The notes: generated from the letters alone by a model not told the origin. Positions 27,021-36,101 are shown, numbered from the stretch's first letter. The stretch is DNA of 64,000 nucleotides from Nocardioides ginsengisegetis (GCF_014138045.1 NZ_JACGXA010000001.1:2031001-2095000), one strand, 5' to 3'. Numbers and translations are program-made.

Positions 27021-27091
27021 CCGACCTGGCTCGCGGCGCCAGCGCGTCGTACCGGGTGACCAGCATCAGCCTGCTTGCCACGAAGCAGTGA
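27017..27091 (+). CDS. Possible 24-residue peptide, coupled to the preceding gene
   Basis: ATG 27017 overlaps the stop of the preceding gene (ATGA) and has a good ribosome site, GAGAGGAGCG. The product MTDLARGASASYRVTSISLL plus ATKQ has no recognised family. It may be a real small peptide or the 5' end of a gene deleted here. A hairpin (AGCCGCC with GGCGGGCT, about 27091-27109) follows and could end both this and the convergent transcript. Confidence 0.35.
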   Translation: MTDLARGASASYRVTSISLLATKQ

Positions 27092-27098
27092 GCCGCCG

Positions 27099-27371
27099 TC
27101 AGGCGGGCTGGGCCTCGACCAGGATCACCAGCGTCTCGGGCAGCACCCCGTCGTACTCCATCGCCTCGGCGGCACCCTCCGCCTCCATGGCGGCCTGGAA
27201 GGTCTCCATGTCGGGCACGTCCATGAGGACGGCGACGTGGGTGGGGTTCTGGGGATCGACGAAGGTGCGGATGTTGGTGATACCGAGGGGCCCGAAGAAC
27301 TCCTCGCGCTTCGGGGACGCCAGCCAGTGGTCCTGGTCCTTCACGTCGTGGTGACCGAGCAACGTCGGCAT
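27099..27371 (-). CDS. Small dimeric alpha/beta-barrel-like protein
   Basis: 90 residues, ATG 27371 behind GAGGAGGAGC. The pattern TLLGHHDVKDQDHWLASPKREEFF, VAVLMDVPDMETFQAAMEAEGAAEAM and the ending LPETLVILVEAQPA suits a single ferredoxin-like alpha+beta barrel subunit like ABM/DUF3764-type proteins. Function unknown. Convergent with the small frame at 27017. Confidence 0.7.
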   Translation of the reverse strand: MPTLLGHHDVKDQDHWLASPKREEFFGPLGITNIRTFVDPQNPTHVAVLMDVPDMETFQAAMEAEGAAEAMEYDGVLPETLVILVEAQPA

Positions 27372-27524
27372 CGCTCCTCCTCGGGCGTCCAGGGCCGACC
27401 GGGCGTCGAGCCCTGCGACTCGACGCTAGCCCCGGGGCCGCGCCCTGCCCATGGCCCAGATGCGCCACCGTGTCGCACGCCTGTGTCGCGCGCCTGTGTC
27501 GGCGCCGGGTGTCAGGGTGTCCCC

Positions 27525-29180
27525 ATGACACGGGTCTGCCTCTCGCGCCTGCCCGGCGAGCGGGTGCGGGCCACCGACGCCGACGGCGAGCGGGAGCTGC
27601 CGCTGGCCGACCTCGCGGTGTACGTCGCCGAGCGCGAGTCGGCGGCCGTCGCACCGCGCTGGGTGTGGGACGACACCGCCCGGTGGTACCCACCCCTCCT
27701 GGCCGCCGGCATCCGCGTCGAGCGCTGCCACGACCTGCGGCTGGGCCACCACCTCCTGCGCCGGGCGCCGGCCGTGGACCGGCAGCTGCTGGTGGGTGAG
27801 CAGTCGGACCACTGGGACCGGCTCGGACCGAGCGTGGCGTCCGACCCCGCACTGTTCTCCATCGACGACACCGCCGAGCACCTCCGCGCCGACCTCGAGG
27901 ACGCCCGCCAGCTCGCCGCGGTGGCCGCCTCGACCGAGGCGACACGGCTCGGGCTGCTGCTCGCCGCCGAGTCGTCGGGCGCCCTGGTCGCGGCCGAGAT
28001 GACGCACGCGGGCGTGCCGTGGCGGGTCGACGTCCACGAGCGGCTGCTCACCGACCTCCTCGGGCCACGACCTCCGCGCGGCGCCCGGCCCGCGTTGCTC
28101 GAGGCGCAGGCCGCCGAGGTCCGGACGCTCCTCGACTCCCCCGGCCTCAACCCCGACTCCCGTCCCGAGCTGCTGGCGGCGCTGCGCCGGGCCGGGCTCG
28201 AGGTCACCGACACCCGGGCGTCGTCGCTGCGCGCCCTCGAGCACCCCGCCGTCGAGCCGCTGCTGCGCTACAAGAAGCTCGCCCACCTCTTCTCCACCAA
28301 CGGCTGGGCGTGGATCGACGAGTGGGTGCGCGGCGGGCGCTTCCATCCGTCCTACCAACCCGCGGGTTCCTCGACCGGCCGCTGGTCCTCCAACGGCGGC
28401 GGCGCGCTGTCGTTCCCCGTCCAGGTCCGGCCGGCGGCGGTGGCCGACGAGGGCTGGGTGTTCGTGGTCGCCGACGTCGCGCAGCTCGAGCCGCGGGTGC
28501 TGGCCGGCATGAGCCGCGACCGGGCGCTGGCCCGGTCGGCCCGCGGCACCGACCTCTACCAGGGCATGGTCGACGACGGGGCGGTCGCGAGCCGCAAGGA
28601 CGCCAAGCTCGGCCTGCTCGGCGCGATGTACGGCGCCACCAGCGGCGAGTCGGGCCGGATGGTCGCCGGCCTGACCCGGCGCTACCCCGCGGCGTTCGGC
28701 CTCGTCGAGGACGCGGCCCGTGCGGGCGAGCGCGGCCAGGTCGTGCGGACCCTGCTCGGCCGCGGCTCCCCGAGCCTGGGCGACGCCTGGGACCGCGACC
28801 CGGACGATCCGCCGGCCGACCCCGACAGCCAGGCCCGCTACCGCCGCGCCTACGGCCGCTTCACCCGCAACTTCGTCGTCCAGGGCACCGGCGCGGAGTG
28901 GGCGCTGTGCTGGATCGCCGACCTGCGCAACCGGCTCTGGCGACTGGGCGACAGTGGTCCCCTCGACGCCCGGCCGCACCTGGTGTTCTTCCTGCACGAC
29001 GAGGTCGTCGTGCACACGCCGGTCAACCTCGCCGACCGGGTCGCCGCCGAGACCAACGCCGCGGCCGCGACCGCGGCGGGCCTGCTCTTCCGCGACCTGG
29101 CCATCGACTTCCCGCTCAACGTCTCGATCGTGCAGTCCTACGCCGACGCCGGCAAGCCGGGCGCCCCGGTCGAGGCGTGA
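27525..29180 (+). CDS. PolA-like bifunctional 3'-5' exonuclease/DNA polymerase
   Basis: 551 residues from ATG 27525. A family A polymerase without the 5'-nuclease domain and much shorter than housekeeping PolA (about 900). Polymerase motif A is VVADVAQLEPRVLAGMSRD, motif B is the KDAKLGLLGAMYGATSGESG region, and motif C is LVFFLHDEVVVHTP. The Q/R/T-binding segment SSTGRWSSNGGGALSF is present. The N-terminal about 190 residues correspond to the exonuclease-like fold, but the DEDD acidic set is not complete on inspection, so proofreading is uncertain. Widely kept in actinobacteria beside true polA; role in repair is presumed only. Single gene. Confidence 0.9.
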   Translation: MTRVCLSRLPGERVRATDADGERELPLADLAVYVAERESAAVAPRWVWDDTARWYPPLLAAGIRVERCHDLRLGHHLLRRAPAVDRQLLVGEQSDHWDRLGPSVASDPALFSIDDTAEHLRADLEDARQLAAVAASTEATRLGLLLAAESSGALVAAEMTHAGVPWRVDVHERLLTDLLGPRPPRGARPALLEAQAAEVRTLLDSPGLNPDSRPELLAALRRAGLEVTDTRASSLRALEHPAVEPLLRYKKLAHLFSTNGWAWIDEWVRGGRFHPSYQPAGSSTGRWSSNGGGALSFPVQVRPAAVADEGWVFVVADVAQLEPRVLAGMSRDRALARSARGTDLYQGMVDDGAVASRKDAKLGLLGAMYGATSGESGRMVAGLTRRYPAAFGLVEDAARAGERGQVVRTLLGRGSPSLGDAWDRDPDDPPADPDSQARYRRAYGRFTRNFVVQGTGAEWALCWIADLRNRLWRLGDSGPLDARPHLVFFLHDEVVVHTPVNLADRVAAETNAAAATAAGLLFRDLAIDFPLNVSIVQSYADAGKPGAPVEA

Positions 29181-29187
29181 GGCAGCC

Positions 29188-29757
29188 CTAGGCCGGATCG
29201 ACCTGTCGGGCCACGACCCAGCGGTGCTTGCCGATCTTGCGCTCGCGCGTGAAGCCCGCCTGGTCGTAGGTCGACAGCGCCCCGTGGAAGAGGAAGCCGG
29301 CCGACACGTCCGCCGCGTCCTCGGGGTAGCCCTCGACCCGGCCACCGCCACGCGCCGCGATCAGCTCCAGCGCCCCGGCGAGGGCGGCCGTGGCGACCCC
29401 CTGTCGCCGGTGGCCCTTGCCGACGTAGCAGCAGGCGATCCGCCAGTCCGGGAGCTCGACCAGGTCCTTCTCGTAGGACGGCCGGTTCTTGATCTTGGGG
29501 ACCTCGTCCGGCGCCCCGAACTGGGCCCACCCGACGCAGTCGTCGCCGTCGAAGACCAGCGCGGCGTGCGTGGTCCCGTCGAGGACCCGCTGCTTCTTGC
29601 GGTCGTGGTTGACCTGCGCCGACGGCGCACAGCCCTCGGGGTGGAAGCCGATGCACCAGCAGCCACCGAAGATCCCGTTGTTGGCCTCCACCAGGGCGGC
29701 GAAGGCGGGCCACGTCGACTCGTCGAGCGGCCTCACGTCAAAGCGTCCCTCACTCAC
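29188..29757 (-). CDS. GNAT N-acetyltransferase
   Basis: 189 residues from GTG 29757; an ATG at 29787 would add ten residues but homologues begin close to FDVRPLDES. The N-terminal region FDVRPLDESTWPAFAALVEANNGIFGGCWCIGFHPEG is typical of a GNAT subgroup with conserved GGCWC. The acetyl-CoA loop is YVGKGHRRQGVATAALAGAL. Substrate unknown. Convergent with the polymerase gene (seven bases between stops). Confidence 0.85.
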   Translation of the reverse strand: MSEGRFDVRPLDESTWPAFAALVEANNGIFGGCWCIGFHPEGCAPSAQVNHDRKKQRVLDGTTHAALVFDGDDCVGWAQFGAPDEVPKIKNRPSYEKDLVELPDWRIACCYVGKGHRRQGVATAALAGALELIAARGGGRVEGYPEDAADVSAGFLFHGALSTYDQAGFTRERKIGKHRWVVARQVDPA

Positions 29758-29805
29758 GCCGCCGAGTCTGGCACCCGCCACGGACATCCGACGGGCGTTC
29801 GCCGC

Positions 29806-30639
29806 CTATCCCCCGTCGGCACCCTCGAGGGCCGCCGCGATGGGCTCGAGGTCGGCGACCAGCTGCTCGAGCTCGGCCGCGCCCAGGACGTCGTACGCCG
29901 GCGCGGCGAGCTCGTCAGTCAGCGCCTCGACCCGCTCCTTGGTCGCGCGGCCGGCGTCGGTGAGCCAGCCCTCGGCGTCGAGGATGCCCCGGGCGCGCAT
30001 GCCTTCGATGACCGCGGCGATCTGCCCGGCGGGCAGGTGGTGGACCCGACCGAACTTCTCCCCCGGGATGCCCACGGACACCGCGTGCAGGACGTGGCAC
30101 TCGAGCCCGCCGATGCCCTCGGTGACCAGGGCCGCGACGTGGCCGTCGCCGCGGTGCTCGCGGAGCAGGGTGGCGGCGTGCCAGAGCCGGGCGACGGGGT
30201 CGTCGGGGATCGGGAGCGTGCGGAGGGCGGCGTACAGCGCCCGGCCCTCGGTCGGCGCGCTGATTCCTGCCGTGGTCAGCAGGTCCGCGGCGCGCACGAG
30301 GCCCGGCCCGTCGGCGAGCTCGCCGAGGCCCTGCCGGAGTGCCCGAGCGCAGCCCCGCTCGCGCGCGGCCAGCGCGGCCTCGGGGGTGGTGATGTCCCAG
30401 ACGCGCGGGATGTGGCGGGCCACCTCGCCCGGCGCGAAGTTGTAGAACAGCGCGTGCACCACCTCGGCCGGCACCCGGCCGAGCGGCGCGGCACGTCCGG
30501 CGAAGTAGCCGTCCCAGTAGTTCCGCAACCCGAGCGCCATGAGCTCCTCGTGCGGCGCGTCGGAGAACGTGACCATGCCGATCGGCTCCACGAGCCCGAA
30601 CATGCGGCGGGCGAACGCTCCCCGCTCCGTCCCGGTCAC
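29806..30639 (-). CDS. SCO6745-family helix-turn-helix-like protein
   Basis: 277 residues from GTG 30639, which overlaps the stop of the YCII gene (GTGA). The N-terminus FGLVEPIGMVTFSDAPHEELMALGLRNYWDGYFAGRAAPLGRVPAEVVHALFYNFAPGEVARHIPRVW and later WHAATLLREHRGDGHVAAL are signatures of the actinobacterial SCO6745 family, whose fold includes winged-helix-like segments. Whether it binds DNA is not established. Last gene of a three-gene unit (30974-31438, YCII, this gene) with overlapping starts and stops. Confidence 0.82.
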   Translation of the reverse strand: MTGTERGAFARRMFGLVEPIGMVTFSDAPHEELMALGLRNYWDGYFAGRAAPLGRVPAEVVHALFYNFAPGEVARHIPRVWDITTPEAALAARERGCARALRQGLGELADGPGLVRAADLLTTAGISAPTEGRALYAALRTLPIPDDPVARLWHAATLLREHRGDGHVAALVTEGIGGLECHVLHAVSVGIPGEKFGRVHHLPAGQIAAVIEGMRARGILDAEGWLTDAGRATKERVEALTDELAAPAYDVLGAAELEQLVADLEPIAAALEGADGG

Positions 30640-30974
30640 TGGCCGGGGTCGGACAGGACCTCGCGGACCTCCTGCGAGCAGCGGCAGGCGGCGGCGATCT
30701 TCGCGGCCCACTCCAGGGCTTCCTCACGGGTGTCGACGTCGACCACCGCGAAGCCGCCGATGACCTCCTTGGTCTCCGGGAACGGCCCGTCGGTGACGGT
30801 CCCGTCGGTGGCCACGATGCTTGCCCGCTGGGCCTCCAGCCCGGCGCCGAACACCCACACGCCAGCAGCCTCGGCCTCCTTCACCACCGCGTTGGCCGCC
30901 GCGGCGATGTCGGGCAGCTCCTCCGGCGTGAAGTCCATCCAGCCGTCGTCGAACGAGATCAGGTACCGCGTCAT
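30636..30974 (-). CDS. YCII-family protein
   Basis: 112 residues; its ATG shares a base with the preceding stop (TGATG). The YCII ferredoxin-like fold is clear: RYLISFDDGWMDFTPEELPDIAAAANAVVKEAEAAGVWVFGAGLEA and VTDGPFPETKEVIGGFAVVDVDTREEALEWAAKIAAACRC. The conserved Asp of PFPETKE-type active sites is TDGPFPETKE here. Many such proteins sit with ECF sigma factors; here no sigma factor is adjacent. Function unknown. Confidence 0.88.
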   Translation of the reverse strand: MTRYLISFDDGWMDFTPEELPDIAAAANAVVKEAEAAGVWVFGAGLEAQRASIVATDGTVTDGPFPETKEVIGGFAVVDVDTREEALEWAAKIAAACRCSQEVREVLSDPGQ

Positions 30975-31438
30975 CAGTAGTCGCCCTTGATGACGAAGTA
31001 GGAGCCGCGGATGGTGCCGGCCAGCTTCGACTTCTGGCGTGCGAACTTGAAGCGGGTCTCGAGCTCCTCCGGCACGTCCATCCCGTCGGAAAGCTTGAAC
31101 CCTACGGCGCGCTTGCCGCCCTCCTCGAGCGTCCACAGGACGTTGATCGACAGGCCGGACTCGTAGAACACGTAGGCCCACCTGATGCCCTCGACCTCGA
31201 ACTGCGTCGCCTCGAGCGGCTTCGACGCGATGACGAGGTCCCGCTCGTCGGCGAGGATCCGGTGCACCCAGTCGACGACCTCCGTGGCCTCGTCGGCGGG
31301 CTCGACGGTGAAGACGTGGGAGTACTTGTTCGTGAAGTAGCGCGCCTCGTTGGCCCGCAGTCCGGCCAGCGCGTCGGCCACGGGAGACGACTCCAGCCCG
31401 ACGGTGGACACGTCCTGGAAGTCGACGACGTACGACAT
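30974..31438 (-). CDS. Uncharacterised protein, head of a three-gene operon
   Basis: 154 residues from ATG 31438 behind CCGGAGGTTTCCC. Not recognised. The sequence MSYVVDFQDVSTVGLESSPVADALAGLRANEARYFTNKYSHVFT and the beta-rich middle (FEVEGIRWAYVFYESGLSINVLWTL) suggest a soluble protein without signal or membrane segments. It is translationally coupled to the YCII and SCO6745 genes. Confidence 0.7.
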   Translation of the reverse strand: MSYVVDFQDVSTVGLESSPVADALAGLRANEARYFTNKYSHVFTVEPADEATEVVDWVHRILADERDLVIASKPLEATQFEVEGIRWAYVFYESGLSINVLWTLEEGGKRAVGFKLSDGMDVPEELETRFKFARQKSKLAGTIRGSYFVIKGDY

Positions 31439-31472
31439 GGGAAACCTCCGGTTCAGGGTCTGTGCCGCCACG

Positions 31473-31904
31473 CTAGCGCTCGTCGTCCCAGGCGGCGGCG
31501 CTGATGCGCCAGCCCTGCGGCGTACGGACGAGCTGCAGGGACTTCATCCCCCGCCCGCCGAAGGACTGCCCGTCCTGCTCCCACTCCTTGGCGTAGCTGC
31601 CGAACCAGTGGGCGACGTCGCCGAACACGTCCGTGCGACCACCTACGGCCCACTCGCGGAAGCCGACCAGCGTGCCCCCGGAGAGCAACGCCTCCCGGGG
31701 AGCGATGAACGCGTCGACGTCCATCAGCGACGGTTCGCGGCCCCCGGTGCTGACGATCACCGCCCCCGGCAGGAAGAGGTCCCTCAACGTGTCGAGGCGG
31801 GCGGCAGTGTCGGGACCGGACGTGAACGCCGCGAAGAACGCGCGTACGACGTCCTCGATCTCGGCCTCGTCGGAACCGGCCATCCCACCCTCGTCAGCGC
31901 GCAC
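31473..31904 (-). CDS. SnoaL/NTF2-like (DUF4440) protein
   Basis: 143 residues from GTG 31904, six bases after TAGGCT, or 136 from ATG 31883. The NTF2-like cone fold is recognised by EIEDVVRAFFAAFTSG, RDLFLPGAVIVSTGGREPSLMDVDAFIAPRE and the C-terminal SLQLVRTPQGWRISAAAWDDE. Such folds serve as isomerases, dehydratases or small-molecule binders; role here unknown. Confidence 0.8.
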   Translation of the reverse strand: MRADEGGMAGSDEAEIEDVVRAFFAAFTSGPDTAARLDTLRDLFLPGAVIVSTGGREPSLMDVDAFIAPREALLSGGTLVGFREWAVGGRTDVFGDVAHWFGSYAKEWEQDGQSFGGRGMKSLQLVRTPQGWRISAAAWDDER

Positions 31905-31913
31905 GATCGCAGC

Positions 31914-32822
31914 CTAGGTTCCGGACCCGCCGCGGGCGGCCAGCAGCCCCTCCGTCACCGCCTCGATGGTGGGGCTCCGGTTCTGCCGGGTGAGGAGGAA
32001 GATCTCGCGCTCGACGCCCTGGGCGTCGAAGGGCCGGACGACGACCCCGGGGGCGTCGGCGTCGATCACGAGGTCGGGGAGCAGCGCTCCCGCGCCCGCC
32101 GTCCGGACCATCTCGAGCAGGATGAGGAGGTCGTCGGAGGTGTAGCGGAGGTCGGGTTCGAAGCCGCCGAGCTGCCGGCACGCGCGCAGGTGCATCTCGT
32201 GATGACCCGTGCCGGGTTGGCAAGCAGCCCACGGCAGGTCGGCCAGGCGGGCGAGCGTGATGTGCCGCGACGACGCCTCGGGATGGCCGGCCGGCAGGAC
32301 GATGTTGACGGGCTCGCGCAGCACCGTGTCCCGCTGGAACTGCGAGTGCAGGACCCGCGGCTGGTCCTGGTACTCGTCCCCGAGCAGGACGTCGAGCTGG
32401 TGCAGGCGCAGCGCGGGCACGGACTGCTCGACGTCGGCCTCGGTCGCCTCCAGCCTGATGCCCGGGTGTTGCGCACTGAGGGCTCGGATGGTGGGCGCGA
32501 CGATCTGCAGGAAGGCCGACTGAAACGCCGCGATCCGGACGGTCCCGGCGAGCCGGCCGGCGGCCACGGCCGCGACCTCGGCCTCGGCGGCCTCCACCCC
32601 CTCGAGGAGCGAGTCCGCGTGCCTGACCAGGACCTGGCCCGCCTCCGTGAGCCGTACGTTGCGACCGACACGGGTGAGGAGCACCGCTCCGGCCTCCCGC
32701 TCCAGCACCGCGAGCTGCTGGGAGACCGCGCTGGGTGAGTAGCCCAGCGAGCGGGCCGCGGCGTGCAGCGTGCCCCGCACGTGGACCTCCCGGAGGAGGC
32801 GCAGCCGGTGGAGGTCGATCAT
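31914..32822 (-). CDS. LysR-type transcriptional regulator
   Basis: 302 residues, ATG 32822 six bases after TATTCT (leaderless). Helix-turn-helix at about 18-37 (TLHAAARSLGYSPSAVSQQL) and a complete two-lobe effector domain (VRIAAFQSAFLQIVAPTIRALSAQHPGIRLEATEADVEQ, DVLLGDEY). It diverges from the EamA transporter gene, separated by 77 bases, the classic layout for a LysR regulator and its target. Effector unknown. Confidence 0.92.
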   Translation of the reverse strand: MIDLHRLRLLREVHVRGTLHAAARSLGYSPSAVSQQLAVLEREAGAVLLTRVGRNVRLTEAGQVLVRHADSLLEGVEAAEAEVAAVAAGRLAGTVRIAAFQSAFLQIVAPTIRALSAQHPGIRLEATEADVEQSVPALRLHQLDVLLGDEYQDQPRVLHSQFQRDTVLREPVNIVLPAGHPEASSRHITLARLADLPWAACQPGTGHHEMHLRACRQLGGFEPDLRYTSDDLLILLEMVRTAGAGALLPDLVIDADAPGVVVRPFDAQGVEREIFLLTRQNRSPTIEAVTEGLLAARGGSGT

Positions 32823-32899
32823 CCATGAAGAATAACTGAACAGATCGATGAAGAAAGCCGCGCTGGACCTGAACGTTCGTGGCGCCGAGGATGGTGACC

Positions 32900-33814
32900 A
32901 TGGGACCGATCGCCTGCCTGCTCTCCGCCGTGGGCTTCGGGGTGATGGCCGTCTTCGCCAAGCTCGCGTACGACGACGGGGTCGACGTCGACGCCCTGCT
33001 CCTCGTCCGGTTCGGGCTCGCCGCCGCCGTACTGCTCACGATCGCCGCCCTCACCGGCCGGTTCCGTGGCCTGGGCCCGCGCGCGATCGTCACCGGCCTC
33101 CTGATGGGCGGGGTCGGGTACGTCGCCCAGGCCGGCCTCTACTTCGTCGCCCTCACCCGGATCGACGCCTCGCAGGTCGCCCTGCTCTTCTGCACCTATC
33201 CCCTCCTCGTCATGGTGATGGCCGTGGTGACGCGACGGGAGCGCGCGTCGCGCAGGCGGGGCGCGGCGCTGGTGATGGCGTTGACCGGTGTCGCGCTGGT
33301 CCTGGGCGGCGCGGCCTCGGGGAGCTTCGGCCTGGTCGGCTCGGCCTGCGCGTTCGGCTCGGCGGTCGTCTACACCGGCTACATCCTCGTCGGGGACCGC
33401 GTCGTGTCGACCGACCCGCTGGCCTTCGCCGCCCTGGTGTGCACGGGAGCGTTCGGCACGCTCCTCGGCTGGTCGGCGCTCCACGGCGCGCCCGACCTCG
33501 GGTTCGCGGCCCGCGGGTGGCTCTGGCTGGTCCTCATCGCGCTGGTGAGCACGGTCGCCGCGATCATCCTGTTCTTCCTCGGCCTCGCCCACGTGGGCCC
33601 GACCGTCACCTCGCTGCTGTCGATCGTCGAGCCGGTGGTCACGGTCGGCGGCGCCGCCCTGGTCTTCGGCGAGTCCCTGTCGCTGCTGCAGGCCGTCGGC
33701 GGCGCCCTGGTGCTGGGCACCGTGGCGCTCGTCCAGTGGCCGGCGCGCACCACGAGTCCCGGCACGAACGAACCATGGACGCCACCCGTCGCCGGTGTCA
33801 CCGTGGAGCTGTGA
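32900..33814 (+). CDS. EamA-family (DMT) transporter
   Basis: 304 residues from ATG 32900, chosen because GAGG lies nine bases upstream; ATG 32891 sits directly against it. Ten membrane helices in two EamA repeats (GPIACLLSAVGFGVMAVFAKLAYDDGVDV at the start, SACAFGSAVVYTGYILVGDRV and VSTVAAIILFFLGLAHVGPTVTSLLSIVEPVVTVGGAALVFGE in the second half). Members export or import metabolites such as amino acids. Likely controlled by the divergent LysR protein. Overlaps the next gene by GTGA. Confidence 0.9.
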   Translation: MGPIACLLSAVGFGVMAVFAKLAYDDGVDVDALLLVRFGLAAAVLLTIAALTGRFRGLGPRAIVTGLLMGGVGYVAQAGLYFVALTRIDASQVALLFCTYPLLVMVMAVVTRRERASRRRGAALVMALTGVALVLGGAASGSFGLVGSACAFGSAVVYTGYILVGDRVVSTDPLAFAALVCTGAFGTLLGWSALHGAPDLGFAARGWLWLVLIALVSTVAAIILFFLGLAHVGPTVTSLLSIVEPVVTVGGAALVFGESLSLLQAVGGALVLGTVALVQWPARTTSPGTNEPWTPPVAGVTVEL

Positions 33815-35181
33815 CCCGGACGATCGACGCCGACTACCTCGTCGTCGGGGCTGGCGCCATGGGGATGGCCTTCACCGACGCGCTCATCGACCACGCCGAC
33901 GTACGCGTCGCCCTCATCGACCGGCGCCACGGCGTCAGCGGCCACTGGCTGGAGGCCTACCCCTTCGTCCGGCTGCACCAGGCCTCCGCCTTCTACGGCG
34001 TCGCCTCGACGTTGCTGGGCGGCGGCCAGCTGCAGCAGCGCGGGCCCGAGCAGGGCCTCCAGGAGCGCGCCTCCCAGGCCGAGATCTGCGTCTACTACGC
34101 GCGGATGCTCGAGCGGTTCGAGGAGTCGGGCAAGGTCGAGTTCTTCCCCAACACCGAGCACCTCGGCGACCGCACCTTCACCTCCCGCATCTCCGGTGAG
34201 CGCTTCGAGGTGCCCGAGACCTGCCGCGTCGTCGACGCCCGCTACCTGGCGCCCAGCATCCCGGCGGAGAAGCCGCCTCCCTTCGACGTCGCCGCCGACG
34301 CCCGCGTGCTGCCCGTCAACGGCCTCGCCCGCCTCGACGACGCCCCCAGCCAGTACGTCGTCGTCGGCTCCGGCAAGACCGCGACCGACGCCTGCATCTG
34401 GCTTCTCGCGCGCGGCGTCGACCCGGACGCGATCTGCTGGGTGCGGTCCCGCGAGCCCTGGATGATGAACCGCGCCGTGGTCCAGCCCGACCCCGCGATC
34501 TTCACCGCCATGGCCGCCGACACGATGCAGGCCGCCACCGAGGCCGCGTCGCTCGAGGACCTGTTCCTCCGGCTCGAGGACGCGGGGATCATGCTGCGCA
34601 TCGACCGCACGGTGCTGCCCACGATGGCCAAGGCGCCCACGCTCGCCACGTGGGAGCTCGACCAGCTCCGGACGATCGAGAACGTCGTACGCCACGGGCA
34701 CCTCGACGCCGTCGAGCGCGGCAAGCTCACGTTCGCGGACACCTCGGTCGGCGTCGCGCACGACGCCCTGGTCGTGCACTGCGCGGCGGACGGCCTGAAG
34801 TACCCCCCGCTCGTCCCGGTCTGGCGTCCGCAGGGCATCACGCTCCAGGCGATCCGGGCCGGCTTCCCGTGCTTCGGCGCGGCCCTAGTCGGGTACGTCG
34901 AGGCGACCCGCCACGACGACGACGAGAAGAACCGCCTGTGCCCGCCCACGGGCTACGGCAACTCGATGGCCGACTGGGCCCGGATGAACCTGCGGGGCAC
35001 CCAGGCGGTGATGTCCTTCTCCTCCGAGCCCGACATCAAGGCGTGGGCCGACCGGGTGCCGCTCAACCCGGCGCGGACCCCGCCCGACCACCCGGGATCG
35101 CCGGCGCTGGACGACGCCCGGGCGCGCCTCGCCTCCCACGTGCGTCCCGCGCTGGCGCGACTGGCCGAGCTGTCCGCGTAA
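33811..35181 (+). CDS. FAD/NAD(P)-binding flavoprotein
   Basis: 456 residues from GTG 33811, overlapping the transporter stop. Two nucleotide-binding motifs: VVGAGAMGMAFTDALIDH at about 10-27 (FAD) and VVVGSGKTATDACIWLLARG at about 186-205 (NAD(P)H), in the order of flavin monooxygenases/disulfide-reductase-like enzymes. The segment YPFVRLHQASAFYGV follows the FAD loop. No FMO or Baeyer-Villiger fingerprint (FxGxxxHxxxWP/D) is seen. Coupling to the EamA gene suggests modification or export of the same compound, which is unknown. Confidence 0.8.
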   Translation: MTRTIDADYLVVGAGAMGMAFTDALIDHADVRVALIDRRHGVSGHWLEAYPFVRLHQASAFYGVASTLLGGGQLQQRGPEQGLQERASQAEICVYYARMLERFEESGKVEFFPNTEHLGDRTFTSRISGERFEVPETCRVVDARYLAPSIPAEKPPPFDVAADARVLPVNGLARLDDAPSQYVVVGSGKTATDACIWLLARGVDPDAICWVRSREPWMMNRAVVQPDPAIFTAMAADTMQAATEAASLEDLFLRLEDAGIMLRIDRTVLPTMAKAPTLATWELDQLRTIENVVRHGHLDAVERGKLTFADTSVGVAHDALVVHCAADGLKYPPLVPVWRPQGITLQAIRAGFPCFGAALVGYVEATRHDDDEKNRLCPPTGYGNSMADWARMNLRGTQAVMSFSSEPDIKAWADRVPLNPARTPPDHPGSPALDDARARLASHVRPALARLAELSA

Positions 35182-35586
35182 TCAGTAGGTCACCTCGAAG
35201 GTGCAGGCGGCCACCTGGTCCTCGTCGACGTGCGGTGCCCGCCTGACCGGGACCGTGACGACGAGCGGCTGGTGCACGGTCCCCTCGACGTGCGCCGTGC
35301 CGCTGGCCGAGCCGACCGGTCGGGAGGTGTTCTCGTCGGCGTACGCCGTGACGGTGACGGTCACCGCCTGACTCCCGGACGCCGTGCCGCCGATCATGAG
35401 CGTGCACCGGACAGTCTGCTGCTGGTCGTCGTACGTGCACGTGGGGTGGCCCTCGCTGCCGCCCCAGGTGACCGACAGGCCGGCGGGTCGTGCGTCGCCG
35501 CCGTTGCGGTGCAGGGCGATCGCGCCCACGACGGCCGCGACCAGCACCACGCCGATGACGATGGCGATGGCGACGCGACGGGTCAT
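35182..35586 (-). CDS. Small single-pass membrane or secreted protein
   Basis: 134 residues from ATG 35586, seven bases after TACATT; ATG 35592 is a possible alternative. One N-terminal membrane helix (VAIAIVIGVVLVAAVVGAIAL) followed by an extracellular beta-sandwich-like region with three cysteines (HPTCTYDDQQQTVRCTLMIGG and VAACTFEVTY). No family recognised. Confidence 0.65.
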   Translation of the reverse strand: MTRRVAIAIVIGVVLVAAVVGAIALHRNGGDARPAGLSVTWGGSEGHPTCTYDDQQQTVRCTLMIGGTASGSQAVTVTVTAYADENTSRPVGSASGTAHVEGTVHQPLVVTVPVRRAPHVDEDQVAACTFEVTY

Positions 35587-35606
35587 GCCCATGAATGTAG
35601 GGGCGG

Positions 35607-35996
35607 TCAGTTGTGGATGGTGAGGTGACGCGTCGCGACCTTGTTCCCGCCCACGAACCAGTTGATGGTGTGCACGCCGATCTTGTTGGACGTGATCGTG
35701 TTGATCGCCACCTTGCCCTTCGGGGCATCCTGGTGGCTCGCGCAGAGCTTCTTGCCCTGGGGGAAGATGACGCAGACCTTGTAGGTCACGTGGGCGTCGA
35801 CGCTCTTGAAGAAGAGACCCTTGACGCCCTCCTTGGGACAGCTGCTCGAGTGCTTGGAATCGGGGTGCTCGTCGCACGCGGTCCACGTGCGGTAGGTGTT
35901 GGCCTTCGCCAGATCGGCGGGCTGCGCGCCGGCCGACGTGGTGCCCGGAAGCGTGGCGAGCACGGCCAGGGCGACAACCGGGACGAACCGCCTCAT
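35607..35996 (-). CDS. Secreted small protein of unknown function
   Basis: 129 residues from ATG 35996, eight bases after GAGGAGGTG; GTG 36005 is less likely. Signal peptide RRFVPVVALAVLATLPGTTSAGA, then a basic, four-cysteine mature part (WTACDEHP, SSCPKEG, YKVCVIFPQGKKLCASHQ) that could form two disulfides. No family recognised. Same strand as the previous gene, 20 bases away. Confidence 0.65.
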   Translation of the reverse strand: MRRFVPVVALAVLATLPGTTSAGAQPADLAKANTYRTWTACDEHPDSKHSSSCPKEGVKGLFFKSVDAHVTYKVCVIFPQGKKLCASHQDAPKGKVAINTITSNKIGVHTINWFVGGNKVATRHLTIHN

Positions 35997-36101
35997 CGAC
36001 GTCACCTCCTCGATGTCGGATGACGAAATCAGGCTATGCCCGTCGCCGCCGTCGCTGATCCACCAGATTGATGAGTGCGTGGCGGCAGTGGGACCGCGTC
36101 A

